A DNA stretch of 64,000 bases from an uncultured Rhodopila sp. (GCA_903851415.1 CAINOE010000116.1:24711-88710), one strand, 5' to 3'; shown: positions 17,422 through 26,760, numbered from the stretch's first letter. Translations and numbers: made by a program. Notes: generated from the letters alone by a model not told the origin.

Positions 17422-18276
17422 ATGAAAAAATCGAAGAGGGACGGCCACGCGTCCGCGGTGGAACCCGCCCCCGCATCGGGAAAACTCAAGCGTCCCGTCT
17501 ACGAGCAGGAACTGGAAAAGCTGCATGGCGAACTTGTCAGCCTTCAGCGCTGGGTCGTACACAAGGGCCAGAAAGTCTGCGTCATTTTCGAGGGCCGCGA
17601 TGGAGCCGGCAAAGGTGGCACGATCAAGGCTCTGACCGAACGGGTCAGCCCCCGCGTCTTCCGTGCCGTCGCGCTGCCCGCCCCCACCGAGCGGGAAAAG
17701 TCGCAGATGTATTTCCAGCGCTATGCCGCGCACCTGCCCGCCGCCGGAGAGGTCGTGGTGTTCGACCGAAGCTGGTACAACCGCGCCGGAGTGGAAAGGG
17801 TGATGGGCTTCGCCACCGAAGACCAGGTCAAGCGCTTCCTCGACATCGCGCCGAATGCCGAGAAGATGATCGTCGAGTCGGGTATCACGCTGATCAAGTA
17901 CTGGCTTGAGGTCAGTGAGGAGGAACAGACGCGCCGGATGGACGCGCGGATCAATGATCCCCGGAAACTGTGGAAACTGTCGCCGATGGACCTGCATTCC
18001 TATGAGCGCTGGCACGATTACTCCCGCGCACGCGACGACATGTTCCTGGCGACCGACACCTCCTGGGCGCCGTGGTTTGTCGCCCGCTCCGACGATAAGC
18101 GGCGGTTGAGGCTGAACATCATCCATCACCTGCTCAGCCGGATACCGTACGAGCGCGTGCCGTCGAAGCCGGTGAAGCTGCCGAAGCGGCAGGCCGCGCC
18201 GGAGCATCACGGGGTGGACTACCCGGTCAAGCTGGTGCCGGAGCTGACCTGGGGGGCGGTTAACCCGCCGTCCTGA
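17422..18276 (+). CDS. ppk2: Polyphosphate kinase 2 (PPK2)
   Basis: A 284-residue single-domain P-loop kinase that transfers phosphate between polyphosphate and nucleotides. Walker A is FEGRDGAGKGGTIKAL, Walker B is VVVFDRSWYNRAGVERVMGF, and KYWLEVSEEEQTRRMDARINDPRKLWK forms the lid region. One catalytic domain and this length fit class I PPK2 (nucleoside diphosphate). Residues 1-40 are basic and unstructured. Cytoplasmic; likely links stored polyphosphate to GTP or ATP supply. Confidence 0.94.
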   Translation: MKKSKRDGHASAVEPAPASGKLKRPVYEQELEKLHGELVSLQRWVVHKGQKVCVIFEGRDGAGKGGTIKALTERVSPRVFRAVALPAPTEREKSQMYFQRYAAHLPAAGEVVVFDRSWYNRAGVERVMGFATEDQVKRFLDIAPNAEKMIVESGITLIKYWLEVSEEEQTRRMDARINDPRKLWKLSPMDLHSYERWHDYSRARDDMFLATDTSWAPWFVARSDDKRRLRLNIIHHLLSRIPYERVPSKPVKLPKRQAAPEHHGVDYPVKLVPELTWGAVNPPS

Positions 18277-18320
18277 TGCGATCTCTCCGGAGTATCGGCG
18301 GGCCCGGCCAGCGCCGGTTA

Positions 18321-18826
18321 TTAATCGGCTGCCAGAATATGCTCGATCGTCTCGACGACCTTCCGGCGCACGTGCGGGTCGGCCGATTGACAGTATGCGC
18401 GCATCACCGCCAACGCCTGCACGAACGCGGTGGCGTGAATGAAATCCGGCATGTGATCCGGACGCCCTTCGTAACGACTAGCCATGGCGGGCGATGTGGC
18501 CCCGCAGCTTCTCGGCCCCGGCCCTGGTTCGATGGCGTCCGCGGCGCGCGCGAACTCCGGTCGCGCCAGCAAGGGTGTTTCACCGTAGAAGAAGTCGATT
18601 CCCACATCGAGAGCATCTGCGATTTGAGCCAGTTGCGCCGCCTGGACCCGGGCCAGGCCGAGTTCATAGGCCTCGACGTCGGCCTCGCGAGCGCCGAGAC
18701 GGTGAGCGAGCGATAGGCGTGACATCCCGAGAAACAACGCCGCCGCCGTATGCGCGATCCGATTTGCCGATCAACGGACGTCGGCCGCTCGGGCTTTGGC
18801 TGCCCGCCGGAATCGAAGGTCGTCAT
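18321..18826 (-). pseudogene. XRE-family transcriptional regulator with a frameshift
   Basis: Two frames together give one normal XRE protein. From the ATG at 18826 the frame reads MTTFDSGG...SVDRQIGSRIRRRR; near 18738-18749 it must shift by one base to continue LFLGMSRLSLAHRLGAREADVEAYELG...IADALDVGIDFFYGE to the stop at 18321. The helix-turn-helix spans the junction. The site is a short CGG-triplet run, prone to slippage. A single missing base explains it, so a sequencing error or a recent mutation are both possible; a downstream ATG at 18737 could only give a protein lacking helix 1. Confidence 0.72.
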
Positions 18827-18909
18827 GCGTGGCAGAACCGGGATCATTTTGCTCACGCTGCCGAGCGTGGCCAACTGTATTGGCCAGTCTCATCAGTGTC
18901 TTGTCAGAC

Positions 18910-18925
18910 TTGCGTGACCACGCAA
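18910..18925. promoter_or_regulatory. Palindromic operator candidate for the XRE gene
   Basis: TTGCGTG (18910-18916) and CACGCAA (18919-18925) form a perfect palindrome with a two-base centre. On the minus strand it lies just downstream of a TATAAT box, about 85 bases before the XRE start codon, where an autorepressor would bind. Confidence 0.5.
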
Positions 18926-18936
18926 ACACTTCATAT

Positions 18937-18942
18937 ATTATA
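18937..18942 (-). promoter_or_regulatory. -10 box for the XRE-regulator transcript
   Basis: Reads TATAAT on the minus strand, in an AT-rich tract. The -35 at 16-17 base spacing is weak. The palindrome at 18910-18925 would fall in the first twenty or so transcribed bases. Confidence 0.45.
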
Positions 18943-19102
18943 GCCACAAAACGACGAAATTCATGTCCGATCTTTACTGACACGCGTCCGCGAAACTCCT
19001 GCGCTGTATCCGAGCCTCAGCAACTTCCCTGACACCGTTCTGCTTTCGTTGCGGCAGGATGGAGCGGGCGCGCGGCCGGAAAGGCGCCCTCCGGCCGTCG
19101 GG

Positions 19103-19918
19103 TCAGGAGAAGCCGAAATTTATCATCACCGGATCGTTGCCAAGCCAAATGTTGAACCAGTCCGCATAAAGCCACGTCAGCCAGCCCGCTGCGGCCAGGC
19201 ACGGGCCGAACGGGATCGCGGTTGCGGCCGTAACCCGCTTCCCGAGCAGGATCGCAACCCCCGCCGCTCCCAGCCCGGTACAGGACGCCAACACCAGGAC
19301 AATCGGCAGGCTGTTCAGCCCCAGCCAGGCGCCGAGCGCCGCCAGCAGTTTCGCATCGCCGAGGCCCAGTCCGTCGCGCCCGCGCAGGCGCCGATAGGCC
19401 CGGGCGGTGCCGGAAAGAACAAGGTAGCCGAGCGCCGCGGCGAGGGCATGATCCGCAAGCGCGCCGGGACTGATCGCGGCGGTGGCGCCCAGCCCCGCCA
19501 ACAGCAACGGCAGCGTCAGCACGTCGGGCAGGATCATCGTCCGCAGGTCGATCCAGGCCGCGGTCAGCAGCGTCCACCCCAGCAGGCAGGCCAACCAGAA
19601 ATCGAGGCCATCGGTCACGGCCGCGGCCCATCCGGCAACGCCGGCCGCGGCGGCTTCGGCCGCCACCGGGAACAATCCGATCGCCTCACCGCAGTAGCGG
19701 CACCGGCCGTGGGACAGCAGATAGCTGAGAAACGGCACGAGGTCGCGGGCCTCCAGCCGATGGCCGCAATGGTCGCAGGCCGATCGGCCCGTCACGACCG
19801 GGCGTCCCTCCGGCAACCTCAGAATCAGGACGCCCAGGAAGCTGCCGATGAACGGCGCAACCAGCACAGCGGCAATCCGCGAGAAGGTGCCGGACATCAG
19901 GCTTATGTACGAGTCCAT
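19103..19918 (-). CDS. Prepilin peptidase (type IV leader peptidase)
   Basis: A 271-residue integral membrane aspartyl protease that trims and N-methylates type IV pilin-like precursors. The N-terminal domain carries the zinc-binding cysteine pairs (CDHCG and CRYCG, with RDLVPFLSYLL between). The two catalytic aspartates are in WIDLRTMILPD and GLGDAKLL. Seven to eight hydrophobic spans. Start at the ATG at 19918 (MDSYISLMSG). No pilin or secretion genes are near, so its substrates are encoded elsewhere. Confidence 0.92.
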   Translation of the reverse strand: MDSYISLMSGTFSRIAAVLVAPFIGSFLGVLILRLPEGRPVVTGRSACDHCGHRLEARDLVPFLSYLLSHGRCRYCGEAIGLFPVAAEAAAAGVAGWAAAVTDGLDFWLACLLGWTLLTAAWIDLRTMILPDVLTLPLLLAGLGATAAISPGALADHALAAALGYLVLSGTARAYRRLRGRDGLGLGDAKLLAALGAWLGLNSLPIVLVLASCTGLGAAGVAILLGKRVTAATAIPFGPCLAAAGWLTWLYADWFNIWLGNDPVMINFGFS

Positions 19919-20252
19919 GGCCAACTCCAACCATCTTCCATGAAGGTCCGCAATGGATGGCCCGCGCTGTCCGACGCCGCGCACCGGCCGATCGGCGGCC
20001 ACCCGGACGGCGCGTCTTTGCCGCCGCGCCTTGCGGCGATCGGCTTTGAGCGCCGCGCAGCGGTTGAGTTGGCTGGCGCTTTTCAGCCCCGGGTATGTGA
20101 CCGGTTCCGGCCTCTTTCCTTTGGCGGGAAGATGGAAGCATGCACATCGCGGCTCTTATGTTCTAGTCTACGTAATGTTATTTGTGCGTCCCGGATCGGC
20201 GGTCTAACTAACGCCATCGACACCGAAGCATTCTTGTCGGGGGCATCCGGCT
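19919..20252. other. Divergent intergenic region upstream of the GMC oxidoreductase
   Basis: No gene seen. A locally AT-rich piece near 20160-20190 (CTACGTAATGTTATTTGTG) may contain the promoter of the GMC gene, but I cannot fix its boxes. Confidence 0.4.
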
Positions 20253-21914
20253 TTGATCATTGATGCGAATAATGTGCCGCGTGGCACCCTGCTGGAAACC
20301 GATATTTGCATTATCGGTGCCGGGCCGGCCGGGATCAGCCTGGCGCGGGCATTCGACAATCAGCCGTTCCGCGTGATCCTGCTCGAATCCGGCAGGCTGA
20401 GGCGCAACCGCGCAGGACAGGCGCTCTACAAGGGCGAAAGTATCGGCCTTCACTACGAGGACCTGGACCAGGCGCGGTCGCGTTATTTCGGCGGCAGTTC
20501 GAACTGCTGGGGCGGGTTCTGCCGCCCGCTCGATGCGCACGACTTCGAGGCGCGGGACTGGGTACCGAACAGCGGATGGCCGATCAAACAGTTCGATTTA
20601 CTGCCGTATTATGAGCGTGCGCATGCGCTACTCCAACTTGGTCCATTCGAATACGATCCGCTGTCGTGGGAAAACTGGATCGGCCGCAAGGATGCGCGCC
20701 TGCTGACGCTCGCCGGTGATCGCACATTGAATCTCATTTCGCAGTTGAGCCCGCCGACGCGGTTCGGACGTCATTATCGTGACGAAATTATGCAATCTAG
20801 CAACATCGTGACCTACCTCGGTGCGAATGTCACGGAGATCGAGGCGCCCGGCAACGGCGCTCAGGTCTCCGCCGTGCGGGTTCGCACGCTGGCCGGCGGC
20901 ACGTTCCAGATCGCCGCGCGGACCTATGTCTTGGCCACCGGGGGCATCGAAACGCCGCGGCTTCTGCTCGCCTCGAACCGCTACCAGCCGCGCGGCGTCG
21001 GCAACCAGCACGATCTCGTCGGACGCTATTTTATGGATCATCCCCGCTTGCGCAGCGGCACGATCCAGTTCCGCGACCCGGCGGCCAACAGTTCGATCTA
21101 CGATCTGCACTACACGCTGCCGGGCGGTGTCACTGCGAAGGGCGTGAAGATCGCCGCCTATTTCGGCCTGACGCCGGAGACGCAGCGAGCCGAACGCCTG
21201 GGGAACACGCGTTGCTATGCGGTTTCGCGCTACGTCGGCGATGATCCTGCCGCCTACACCGCTGTCAGTCATATCCGGCAGGCGGTGCACGGGGCCGGGT
21301 CGCTGCTGGATCGGTCGCGGTCGGACCTTTTCAACATGGTCAGGCAGTTGCCGAGCGTGGCGGTGCTGGCGGCCGGACTGAAGCTCCGGCTGCCGTTCCT
21401 TGCCCGCGGCTTCGCCCTCGAGACGGTGGTGGAACCGACACCGTTGCCGGATAGCCGCGTCACGCTCGGCACCGGGCGAGACCGTTTGGGCATGCCGCGA
21501 GTCAAGGTCGAGTGGCGGTTGGGCGAGCTGGAGAAACGCACCATCCGGCGCACGCAGGAGATCCTTGGGGAGGACATCCAGCGTGCCCGGGGCGGCATCG
21601 TGACGGTAGACGCTCCGGGCGAGGATGAGGATTGGCCGGACACGTTGCGCGGTTGCTGGCACCACATGGGCACCGCGCGCATGGCAGACGATCCGCGGCG
21701 CGGGGTGGTCAACGCGCAGTGCCGCGTGCACGGGATGGAGAACCTGTTCATCGCCGGCAGTTCGGTATTTCCAACCTGCGGTTCGGACATGCCGACGATC
21801 ACGATCGTCGCGCTCGCGCTGCGTCTGGCGGATCACATCAAGGACTTGTACTCCCAAGAGAGGAAGCCGGAGGTCGGTAGCGTACAAAGGCAGGACGCCG
21901 TCCAGGTGGCCTGA
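20253..21914 (+). CDS. GMC-family FAD-dependent oxidoreductase
   Basis: A 553-residue flavoprotein oxidising alcohols or sugars. The FAD-binding GAGPAG lies in CIIGAGPAGISLARAF near residue 22; RYFGGSSNCWGG is a second family segment. The C-terminal GMC domain shows HHMGTARM, the catalytic His region, and GSSVFPTCGSDMPTITIVALALRLADHI. The layout is like the large subunit of membrane-bound fructose or gluconate dehydrogenases, but no small subunit or cytochrome gene is adjacent and there is no signal peptide. The proposed start is TTG at 20253 behind GGGGG; GTG at 20274 is an alternative. Confidence 0.87.
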   Translation: MIIDANNVPRGTLLETDICIIGAGPAGISLARAFDNQPFRVILLESGRLRRNRAGQALYKGESIGLHYEDLDQARSRYFGGSSNCWGGFCRPLDAHDFEARDWVPNSGWPIKQFDLLPYYERAHALLQLGPFEYDPLSWENWIGRKDARLLTLAGDRTLNLISQLSPPTRFGRHYRDEIMQSSNIVTYLGANVTEIEAPGNGAQVSAVRVRTLAGGTFQIAARTYVLATGGIETPRLLLASNRYQPRGVGNQHDLVGRYFMDHPRLRSGTIQFRDPAANSSIYDLHYTLPGGVTAKGVKIAAYFGLTPETQRAERLGNTRCYAVSRYVGDDPAAYTAVSHIRQAVHGAGSLLDRSRSDLFNMVRQLPSVAVLAAGLKLRLPFLARGFALETVVEPTPLPDSRVTLGTGRDRLGMPRVKVEWRLGELEKRTIRRTQEILGEDIQRARGGIVTVDAPGEDEDWPDTLRGCWHHMGTARMADDPRRGVVNAQCRVHGMENLFIAGSSVFPTCGSDMPTITIVALALRLADHIKDLYSQERKPEVGSVQRQDAVQVA

Positions 21915-21988
21915 TTCGCCGGCGGCGGGGGCTGGACAGAAAATGGACATTATCCGAGACTATTTCCTTCACAGAAGGGAGGGCTGGG

Positions 21989-22732
21989 ATGATGCTGGAA
22001 CGGTCGGGGCCGGAATCGGCCCCTGTTTGCGGATGCCAATCCTGCCAGCAGGCTGACGCCGCTGCGATAACGCGGCGGAGCCTGCTCTCTCGCGGCATGG
22101 CGGGAGGGGTTGTCGCGGGACTCGCGAACATTGTCCCGCTCCGAGCCGCCCGGGCGCAGACCAAACTGAAGCCTGATGCGGCCCTGGAGCAGTTGCTGGC
22201 AGGCAACCGCCGCTTCGTGGCCGGCAACTTGCAGTCCTTTCAGGAAGACCTCGATATCCTCAAGCAGAACAACGTGGCAAAGCAGGAGCCCTTCGCGGCG
22301 CTGCTATCCTGCGCTGATTCCAGGGTTCCGGTGGAGCTGGCTTTCGACCAGAGCATCGGCCACCTGTTCGTCGCCAGGGTCGCTGGAAATGTCTGCACCC
22401 CGGAAATTATCGCCAGCCTGGAGTATGGCGCGGCAGTGCTGGGAACGGCGGTGATCGTGGTGCTGGGGCATAGCGGGTGCGGCGCGGTGAAGGCGACGAT
22501 AACGGCCAAGCCGGTGCCCGGGCAGATCAGCGCCCTGTACGCGCCGATCCGCCGCGCCGTCGAGGTCGCCGGGAAGGATTTGGAAGCCGCGATCAAAGCC
22601 AATGCGCAGATACAGGCTGATCTTCTGCGCACGGCGTCTCCAGTGGTGGCGGATCTGACGGCGCAGGGACGGCTGAGGGTCGTTTCGGCGTATTACGACA
22701 TCGGCAGCGGCGCGGTGACTTTGCTGAACTGA
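21989..22732 (+). CDS. Tat-exported beta-carbonic anhydrase
   Basis: Interconverts CO2 and bicarbonate; 247 residues. Zinc ligands of the beta class are Cys108 and Asp110 in CADSR and His161 and Cys164 in HSGCGA. The N-terminus has a twin-arginine signal (ITRRSLLSRGMAGGVVAGLA, Arg29-Arg30, ending RAARA), so the enzyme should be folded and exported to the periplasm. Before the signal is a Cys-rich stretch (CGCQSC, 14-19) that is unusual for this family. A strong AAGGGAGGG ribosome binding site precedes tandem ATGs. Confidence 0.92.
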   Translation: MMLERSGPESAPVCGCQSCQQADAAAITRRSLLSRGMAGGVVAGLANIVPLRAARAQTKLKPDAALEQLLAGNRRFVAGNLQSFQEDLDILKQNNVAKQEPFAALLSCADSRVPVELAFDQSIGHLFVARVAGNVCTPEIIASLEYGAAVLGTAVIVVLGHSGCGAVKATITAKPVPGQISALYAPIRRAVEVAGKDLEAAIKANAQIQADLLRTASPVVADLTAQGRLRVVSAYYDIGSGAVTLLN

Positions 22733-22981
22733 TGCGGGGCACGATGCGAGGTCCGGCAGGCAAGCCGAACCGCCGGCGATGCGCGGAGATATCCTGCCAG
22801 AGGGTAGTTATTCGCATTATGAGCAAGCGAGACTTCCGACCAGGACGATCGGCGCGGCCGTGCCTGATGCCGCGGCGCGCGACCTATCGCCGATGATTCG
22901 GATGTGCCGCTCCGTTGCGTGTATCAGTCCCGACGGGCGGCGGCCGCTATGGCGCCGCCGCTGGATCGGGCAGGAGCGGCT

Positions 22982-23260
22982 ATGGCTTTTCTGAAAATCG
23001 CGGTCGTCGTGATGGGCGTGTTGATCATTGGTGGAACCGCGACCCTGATCGCCGTGGTCGCGATGCGGGCGGCCGGGTCAGGCGGGTCGCCGCCGGTTGT
23101 ATCGACGGTGTTGGAGGAACCCGCCGGTTCCCGCATCGCCGGCATCGCGGCGACCCGCGATCGTCTGGCGGTGCAGGTCCAGGGCGGCGGGATGGACCGG
23201 ATCATCCTGATCGACCCGGCGACCGGCGCCCTGGCGGGCCGGATTTCTCTGGCGCATTAG
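22982..23260 (+). CDS. Small single-span membrane protein (DUF6476-like)
   Basis: A 92-residue protein with an N-terminal membrane span (LKIAVVVMGVLIIGGTATLIAVVAM) and a short outside domain ending RIILIDPATGALAGRISLAH. The layout, one span followed by a domain with a final LVLIDPATG-type strand, resembles what I recall of DUF6476, common in alphaproteobacteria. Start at the ATG at 22982 behind GGAG. Often found beside a tRNA gene or housekeeping genes; here it ends 56 bases before tRNA-Glu. Confidence 0.68.
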   Translation: MAFLKIAVVVMGVLIIGGTATLIAVVAMRAAGSGGSPPVVSTVLEEPAGSRIAGIAATRDRLAVQVQGGGMDRIILIDPATGALAGRISLAH

Positions 23261-23316
23261 AAAACAGGTGCTTGAGGTTCCGGTGGTCCCGGGTTAGAAG
23301 GCGAGCCTCGGCCGAT

Positions 23317-23392
23317 GTCCCGTTCGTCTAGAGGCCCAGGACAGTGCCCTCTCACGGCACCAACAGGGGTTCGAATCCCCTACGGGACGCCA
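23317..23392 (+). tRNA. tRNA-Glu (anticodon CTC)
   Basis: A 76-base cloverleaf with CCA encoded. Acceptor arms GTCCCGT (23317-23323) and ACGGGAC (23382-23388) pair fully; the anticodon stem GTGCC/GGCAC frames the loop CTCTCAC with anticodon CTC; the T-arm is AGGGG-TTCGAAT-CCCCT. Reads GAG codons. Confidence 0.97.
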
Positions 23393-23609
23393 ATAATTGC
23401 GATGGCTTAGGGTTGCACCCTTCGATCATCTCCAGTCTCGAACTGCTGGGGTGGCGAGGTTAGTCAGCTGCACGAACGCCTAGCCACTCGAGTGCGATCA
23501 CCAATTCGCCGGCGGGCGCCCACTGCGCCGCATCGGTCAGCGACCCCGACCACCAGGGCCTCCTTCTCCTGACAGGACCGGCCGCATTGTATCGGTCATT
23601 TCGATGCGC

Positions 23610-24590
23610 CTATGCGATGGGTTTGGACGTTCCGGCGCGCCGCGCTTCGGCCACCAGCGAGGCAACCGCGCAGGACGCCAGCCGCGTCAGCAGGGAATCG
23701 GCACGGCTCGTCAGCATGATCGGCACGCGCGCGCCCAGAACGATGCCCGCCGCGTCGGCGCCGGCCAGGAAGGACAGGCTCTTGGCCAGCATGTTGCCCG
23801 CCTCGAGGTCCGGAGCCACCAGCACGTTTGCCCGCCCTGCGACCGGCGAGACGATGCCCTTTATCGCGGCCGCTTCCGGATCGATGGCGTTGTCCAGCGC
23901 CAGCGGCCCATCCAGCAGAGCGCCGGTGATCTGTCCGCGATCGGCCATTTTGCACAACGCGCCCGCCTCCACCGTGGACGGCACGCTGGCGGAAACCGTC
24001 TCCAAAGCGCTCAGGATAGCCACCCGTACCTCGGGAAAGTGCATGGCGTGCGCCAGATCGATGGCGTTGCGGATGATATCGGCCTTGTCATCCAGATTCG
24101 GCGCGATGTTCACCGCGGCATCGGTGATGATCAGCGCATCCGGGTGACCGGGCACGTCGAGCACAAAGCAATGGCTGATCCGCCGCTCCGTGCGGATGCC
24201 CGTCCCGCGCGCCACAACGGCGCCCATCAGCTCATCGGTGTGCAGGCTGCCTTTCATCAGAGCCTCGGCCTGGCCAAGCCTGACCAGTTCGACCGCCTTT
24301 GCCGCCGACTCATGGCTATGCCCTGCATCGACGATCTGCATGCCGTTGATATCGAGTCCTGCCTTTGCAGCGACGGCGCGGATACGGGCCTCTGGGCCGA
24401 CCAGGATCGGTGAGATCAGGCCGAGCCGGGTGGCTTCAATCGCGCTTTCAAGCGAAACCTGGTTGCACGGATGAACGATCGCCGTCTTGGTGGGCTGCAG
24501 CTTGCATGCCGCATCCACCAGGCGTTGATACTTCACATGGCGAGGCGCATCCTTGCTGCTTACCCCGCCGGCAATGCTGGCGTCAGACAT
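23610..24590 (-). CDS. Phosphate acetyl/butyryltransferase
   Basis: Exchanges CoA for phosphate on short acyl groups, feeding acyl-phosphate to an acetate- or butyrate-kinase. A 326-residue member of the PTA/PTB family: KGSLHTDELM, RISHCFVLDVPG, DALIITDAAVNIAPNLDDKADIIRNAI and the late LVAPDLEAGNMLAK and PIMLTSRAD motifs are characteristic. Its start overlaps the end of the DUF3141 gene by eight bases, indicating translational coupling. The kinase and other usual partners are not in the window on this strand. Confidence 0.9.
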   Translation of the reverse strand: MSDASIAGGVSSKDAPRHVKYQRLVDAACKLQPTKTAIVHPCNQVSLESAIEATRLGLISPILVGPEARIRAVAAKAGLDINGMQIVDAGHSHESAAKAVELVRLGQAEALMKGSLHTDELMGAVVARGTGIRTERRISHCFVLDVPGHPDALIITDAAVNIAPNLDDKADIIRNAIDLAHAMHFPEVRVAILSALETVSASVPSTVEAGALCKMADRGQITGALLDGPLALDNAIDPEAAAIKGIVSPVAGRANVLVAPDLEAGNMLAKSLSFLAGADAAGIVLGARVPIMLTSRADSLLTRLASCAVASLVAEARRAGTSKPIA

Positions 24591-26760
24591 GACTTGTCTC
24601 CGCGGGAGGCTTGCTGGCCTTCGGGCTGCCGAACAATGTTTCCACCCGCGCCAGCCGGCGTTTGCCTTCATCCGACAACTGCCCGCTCGCCTTGATCATC
24701 CGGTGCAGCGCCGCCAGCGCGGCGGCGCGCAGCTCCGGCTCGTTCGCCAGCAGCAAGGGCAGCGCCTGTATGGCGCGCTCGGCATCGAACTCAATCAGCA
24801 GGAACTGGTCTGCGAGCACTTGCTTCAGCGCCGGCTGGCTGAGGCGCTCACCGGGAGGACGGGAATCCCGGATTGCCTGCAACACGGTAAAGCCGCGTTC
24901 ATCGGCGCTTCGTTCCGGTATACGAATATAGACCAGAGCGCGCGCCAGGGCGTCGGCAATCCCACCCTTCTCAAAACGCCCCTCCAATTCGGCGCGCCGT
25001 TTTGCGATCGTCACTTCGCGCAGCAGATCATGTTCAATGTGACGGCCGGCGAGCGGCTGGTCGGTGCCGAGACCGAGCAGCGCCTGCACCAGCGGCGAGC
25101 CGTAGGTGGTCAGGAACACCTTCTCGGTCAGCGTGTCCCGCGCCTTGCCGACCGCGTTCAACCATGTGGTGATCCAATCCGAGGCAGCGCGTTCCATCGT
25201 CAGCAGCGGGTTATCGTCGGAAACCGGCTGCCGGGTCGCGCGCGCGGTTTCGGCCAGCGCCTTGACCGGCCGCATGAACGGATTCTCGTCGGAGAACATG
25301 GCGAAGCGCACACGATTGGGGTGCAGCTTGCGGAGTGCCTCGGCGGTCTGTTCCGTGGTCATGGCGCGAACCGCCGGCTGCAGCAGCGTGCGATAGAGGC
25401 CAAGGTTAATATCGGACACCCTGGCGGCAGCAGCGAAGCGGAGATCGTCTGCCGCATCATTGCCGCCCAGCGCGTGGATGTCGGCCAGGCTGCGCGCTTC
25501 CAGCCGGAACAGGTAGCGGCCGTTGATCAGGTCCGGGTTGGCGGTGTTCTCGTCCACCTCGGTAATGACGGCTTCGTACAGACCCGGCGGCATCAGGTCG
25601 ATCATGTCCATGCAGGTGGCGAACTCGGCGTGCTCCCTGGTCGCCACTTTGCCGGAGACGAAGATGCCCAGATGGCCGATGCTTTGATGCATCGTGTAGA
25701 CGATCGTCTGGCCGTTGGCGACGATCTCGCTGTCTTCGTCGTAGAGATCGGTGATCCAGCCGAGCGCCTGCTGCGGCGGGGTGATGTCATCGCCGCGCGA
25801 GCAGAACACTACGATGGGCGAGCGGATATTGCGCAGGTCGATGCGGGTTCCATCGCTGGCGCGAAGGCCGCCGGGTGCGAGCCGGTTGCCGACGAACAGG
25901 TTGTCGGCGATCCATTGCATCTCCCCGGCGGTCAGCAGCACCGGGCTGCCCCACCAGGTCTCGAACTCCAGGAAGCGCTCGGCCTCGGTGTCGACGTGCG
26001 AATAGACGTTGTAGGGCTTCTGCCAATAGGTGTTGGCCGGGTTCATGGATTCGAAGTTGCCGATGAGATGGGCGCCGTCGAAGATGCCGTGCCCGAGATC
26101 GCCCATCAGCGCGGTCAGCCAGGTGCCGCCCAGCAGGCCGCCGAGATAGCGCATCGGGTTCTTGCCGTGCACGCCCGCCCAGTACGACAGTGGCGATCCG
26201 GCCAGCATGATCGGCCCGCACAGGTCCGGCCGCATCGCCGCCATGATCATGATCTGCCAGCCCGCCTGGCAGTTGCCGATGACCACCGGCTTGCCTTCGG
26301 CCTCAGGATGGCGCGCGGCCACCGTCTCGACGAAAAGCGCCTCCGCCATGCAGACATCCTCGATCGTCTGACCTGGCTGAGGATTCGGCAGGAAGCCGAC
26401 GAAATAGCAAGGATGGCCGGCTTGCAGCGCGACACCGATTTCGCTGTCGTGCTTCATGCCGCCGATGCCCGGGCCGTGGCCGGCGCGCGGATCGACGACG
26501 ATGAAGGGCCGCTTGTTCGGATCGATGACCGTGCCGGCCGGCGGCACGATGCGCACCAGGGCGTAGTTCACCGGCCGCTTCAGCGTGCGGCCGTCGGTGA
26601 TCAGCTCCGGGGTGAAGCTCAGGACGTTCGGCGCGAGGCGCGCGTTATGTTCGCGCGCGATATCCCCGCGCTGACGCAGTACGTCGAGGAACAGGATGGA
26701 GCGTTGCCAGGCGTCCAGCCAATACTCCTGCACCGCGCGACCAACCGGCAAATACTGCAT
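24583..26760 (-). CDS. DUF3141 protein, PHA-synthase-like alpha/beta hydrolase
   Basis: A 725-residue protein. The first 450 residues are an alpha/beta-hydrolase fold related to poly(hydroxyalkanoate) synthases: YWLDAWQRSILFLDVLRQRG at the start resembles PhaC; the nucleophile box is IGNCQAGW with cysteine in place of serine, as in PHA synthases; catalytic Asp is probably in FCSRGDDITPP and His in HQSIGHLGIF. The C-terminal 270 residues are helical and specific to DUF3141. The ATG at 26760 with CAGGAG upstream is chosen over a TTG at 26775. Co-transcribed with the phosphotransacylase and the 172-residue protein; proposed role in acyl-CoA or polyester metabolism is inference. Confidence 0.85.
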   Translation of the reverse strand: MQYLPVGRAVQEYWLDAWQRSILFLDVLRQRGDIAREHNARLAPNVLSFTPELITDGRTLKRPVNYALVRIVPPAGTVIDPNKRPFIVVDPRAGHGPGIGGMKHDSEIGVALQAGHPCYFVGFLPNPQPGQTIEDVCMAEALFVETVAARHPEAEGKPVVIGNCQAGWQIMIMAAMRPDLCGPIMLAGSPLSYWAGVHGKNPMRYLGGLLGGTWLTALMGDLGHGIFDGAHLIGNFESMNPANTYWQKPYNVYSHVDTEAERFLEFETWWGSPVLLTAGEMQWIADNLFVGNRLAPGGLRASDGTRIDLRNIRSPIVVFCSRGDDITPPQQALGWITDLYDEDSEIVANGQTIVYTMHQSIGHLGIFVSGKVATREHAEFATCMDMIDLMPPGLYEAVITEVDENTANPDLINGRYLFRLEARSLADIHALGGNDAADDLRFAAAARVSDINLGLYRTLLQPAVRAMTTEQTAEALRKLHPNRVRFAMFSDENPFMRPVKALAETARATRQPVSDDNPLLTMERAASDWITTWLNAVGKARDTLTEKVFLTTYGSPLVQALLGLGTDQPLAGRHIEHDLLREVTIAKRRAELEGRFEKGGIADALARALVYIRIPERSADERGFTVLQAIRDSRPPGERLSQPALKQVLADQFLLIEFDAERAIQALPLLLANEPELRAAALAALHRMIKASGQLSDEGKRRLARVETLFGSPKASKPPAETSHV

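Noticed and set aside
18738..18749. Programmed frameshifting in the XRE gene
   Set aside because: The site is a CGG run and has no slippery A/T heptamer or obvious downstream structure; mutation or error is simpler.
23317..23609. tRNA-Glu as an integration site for a mobile element
   Set aside because: I looked for a repeat of the tRNA 3' end and for an integrase gene downstream and saw neither in the window.
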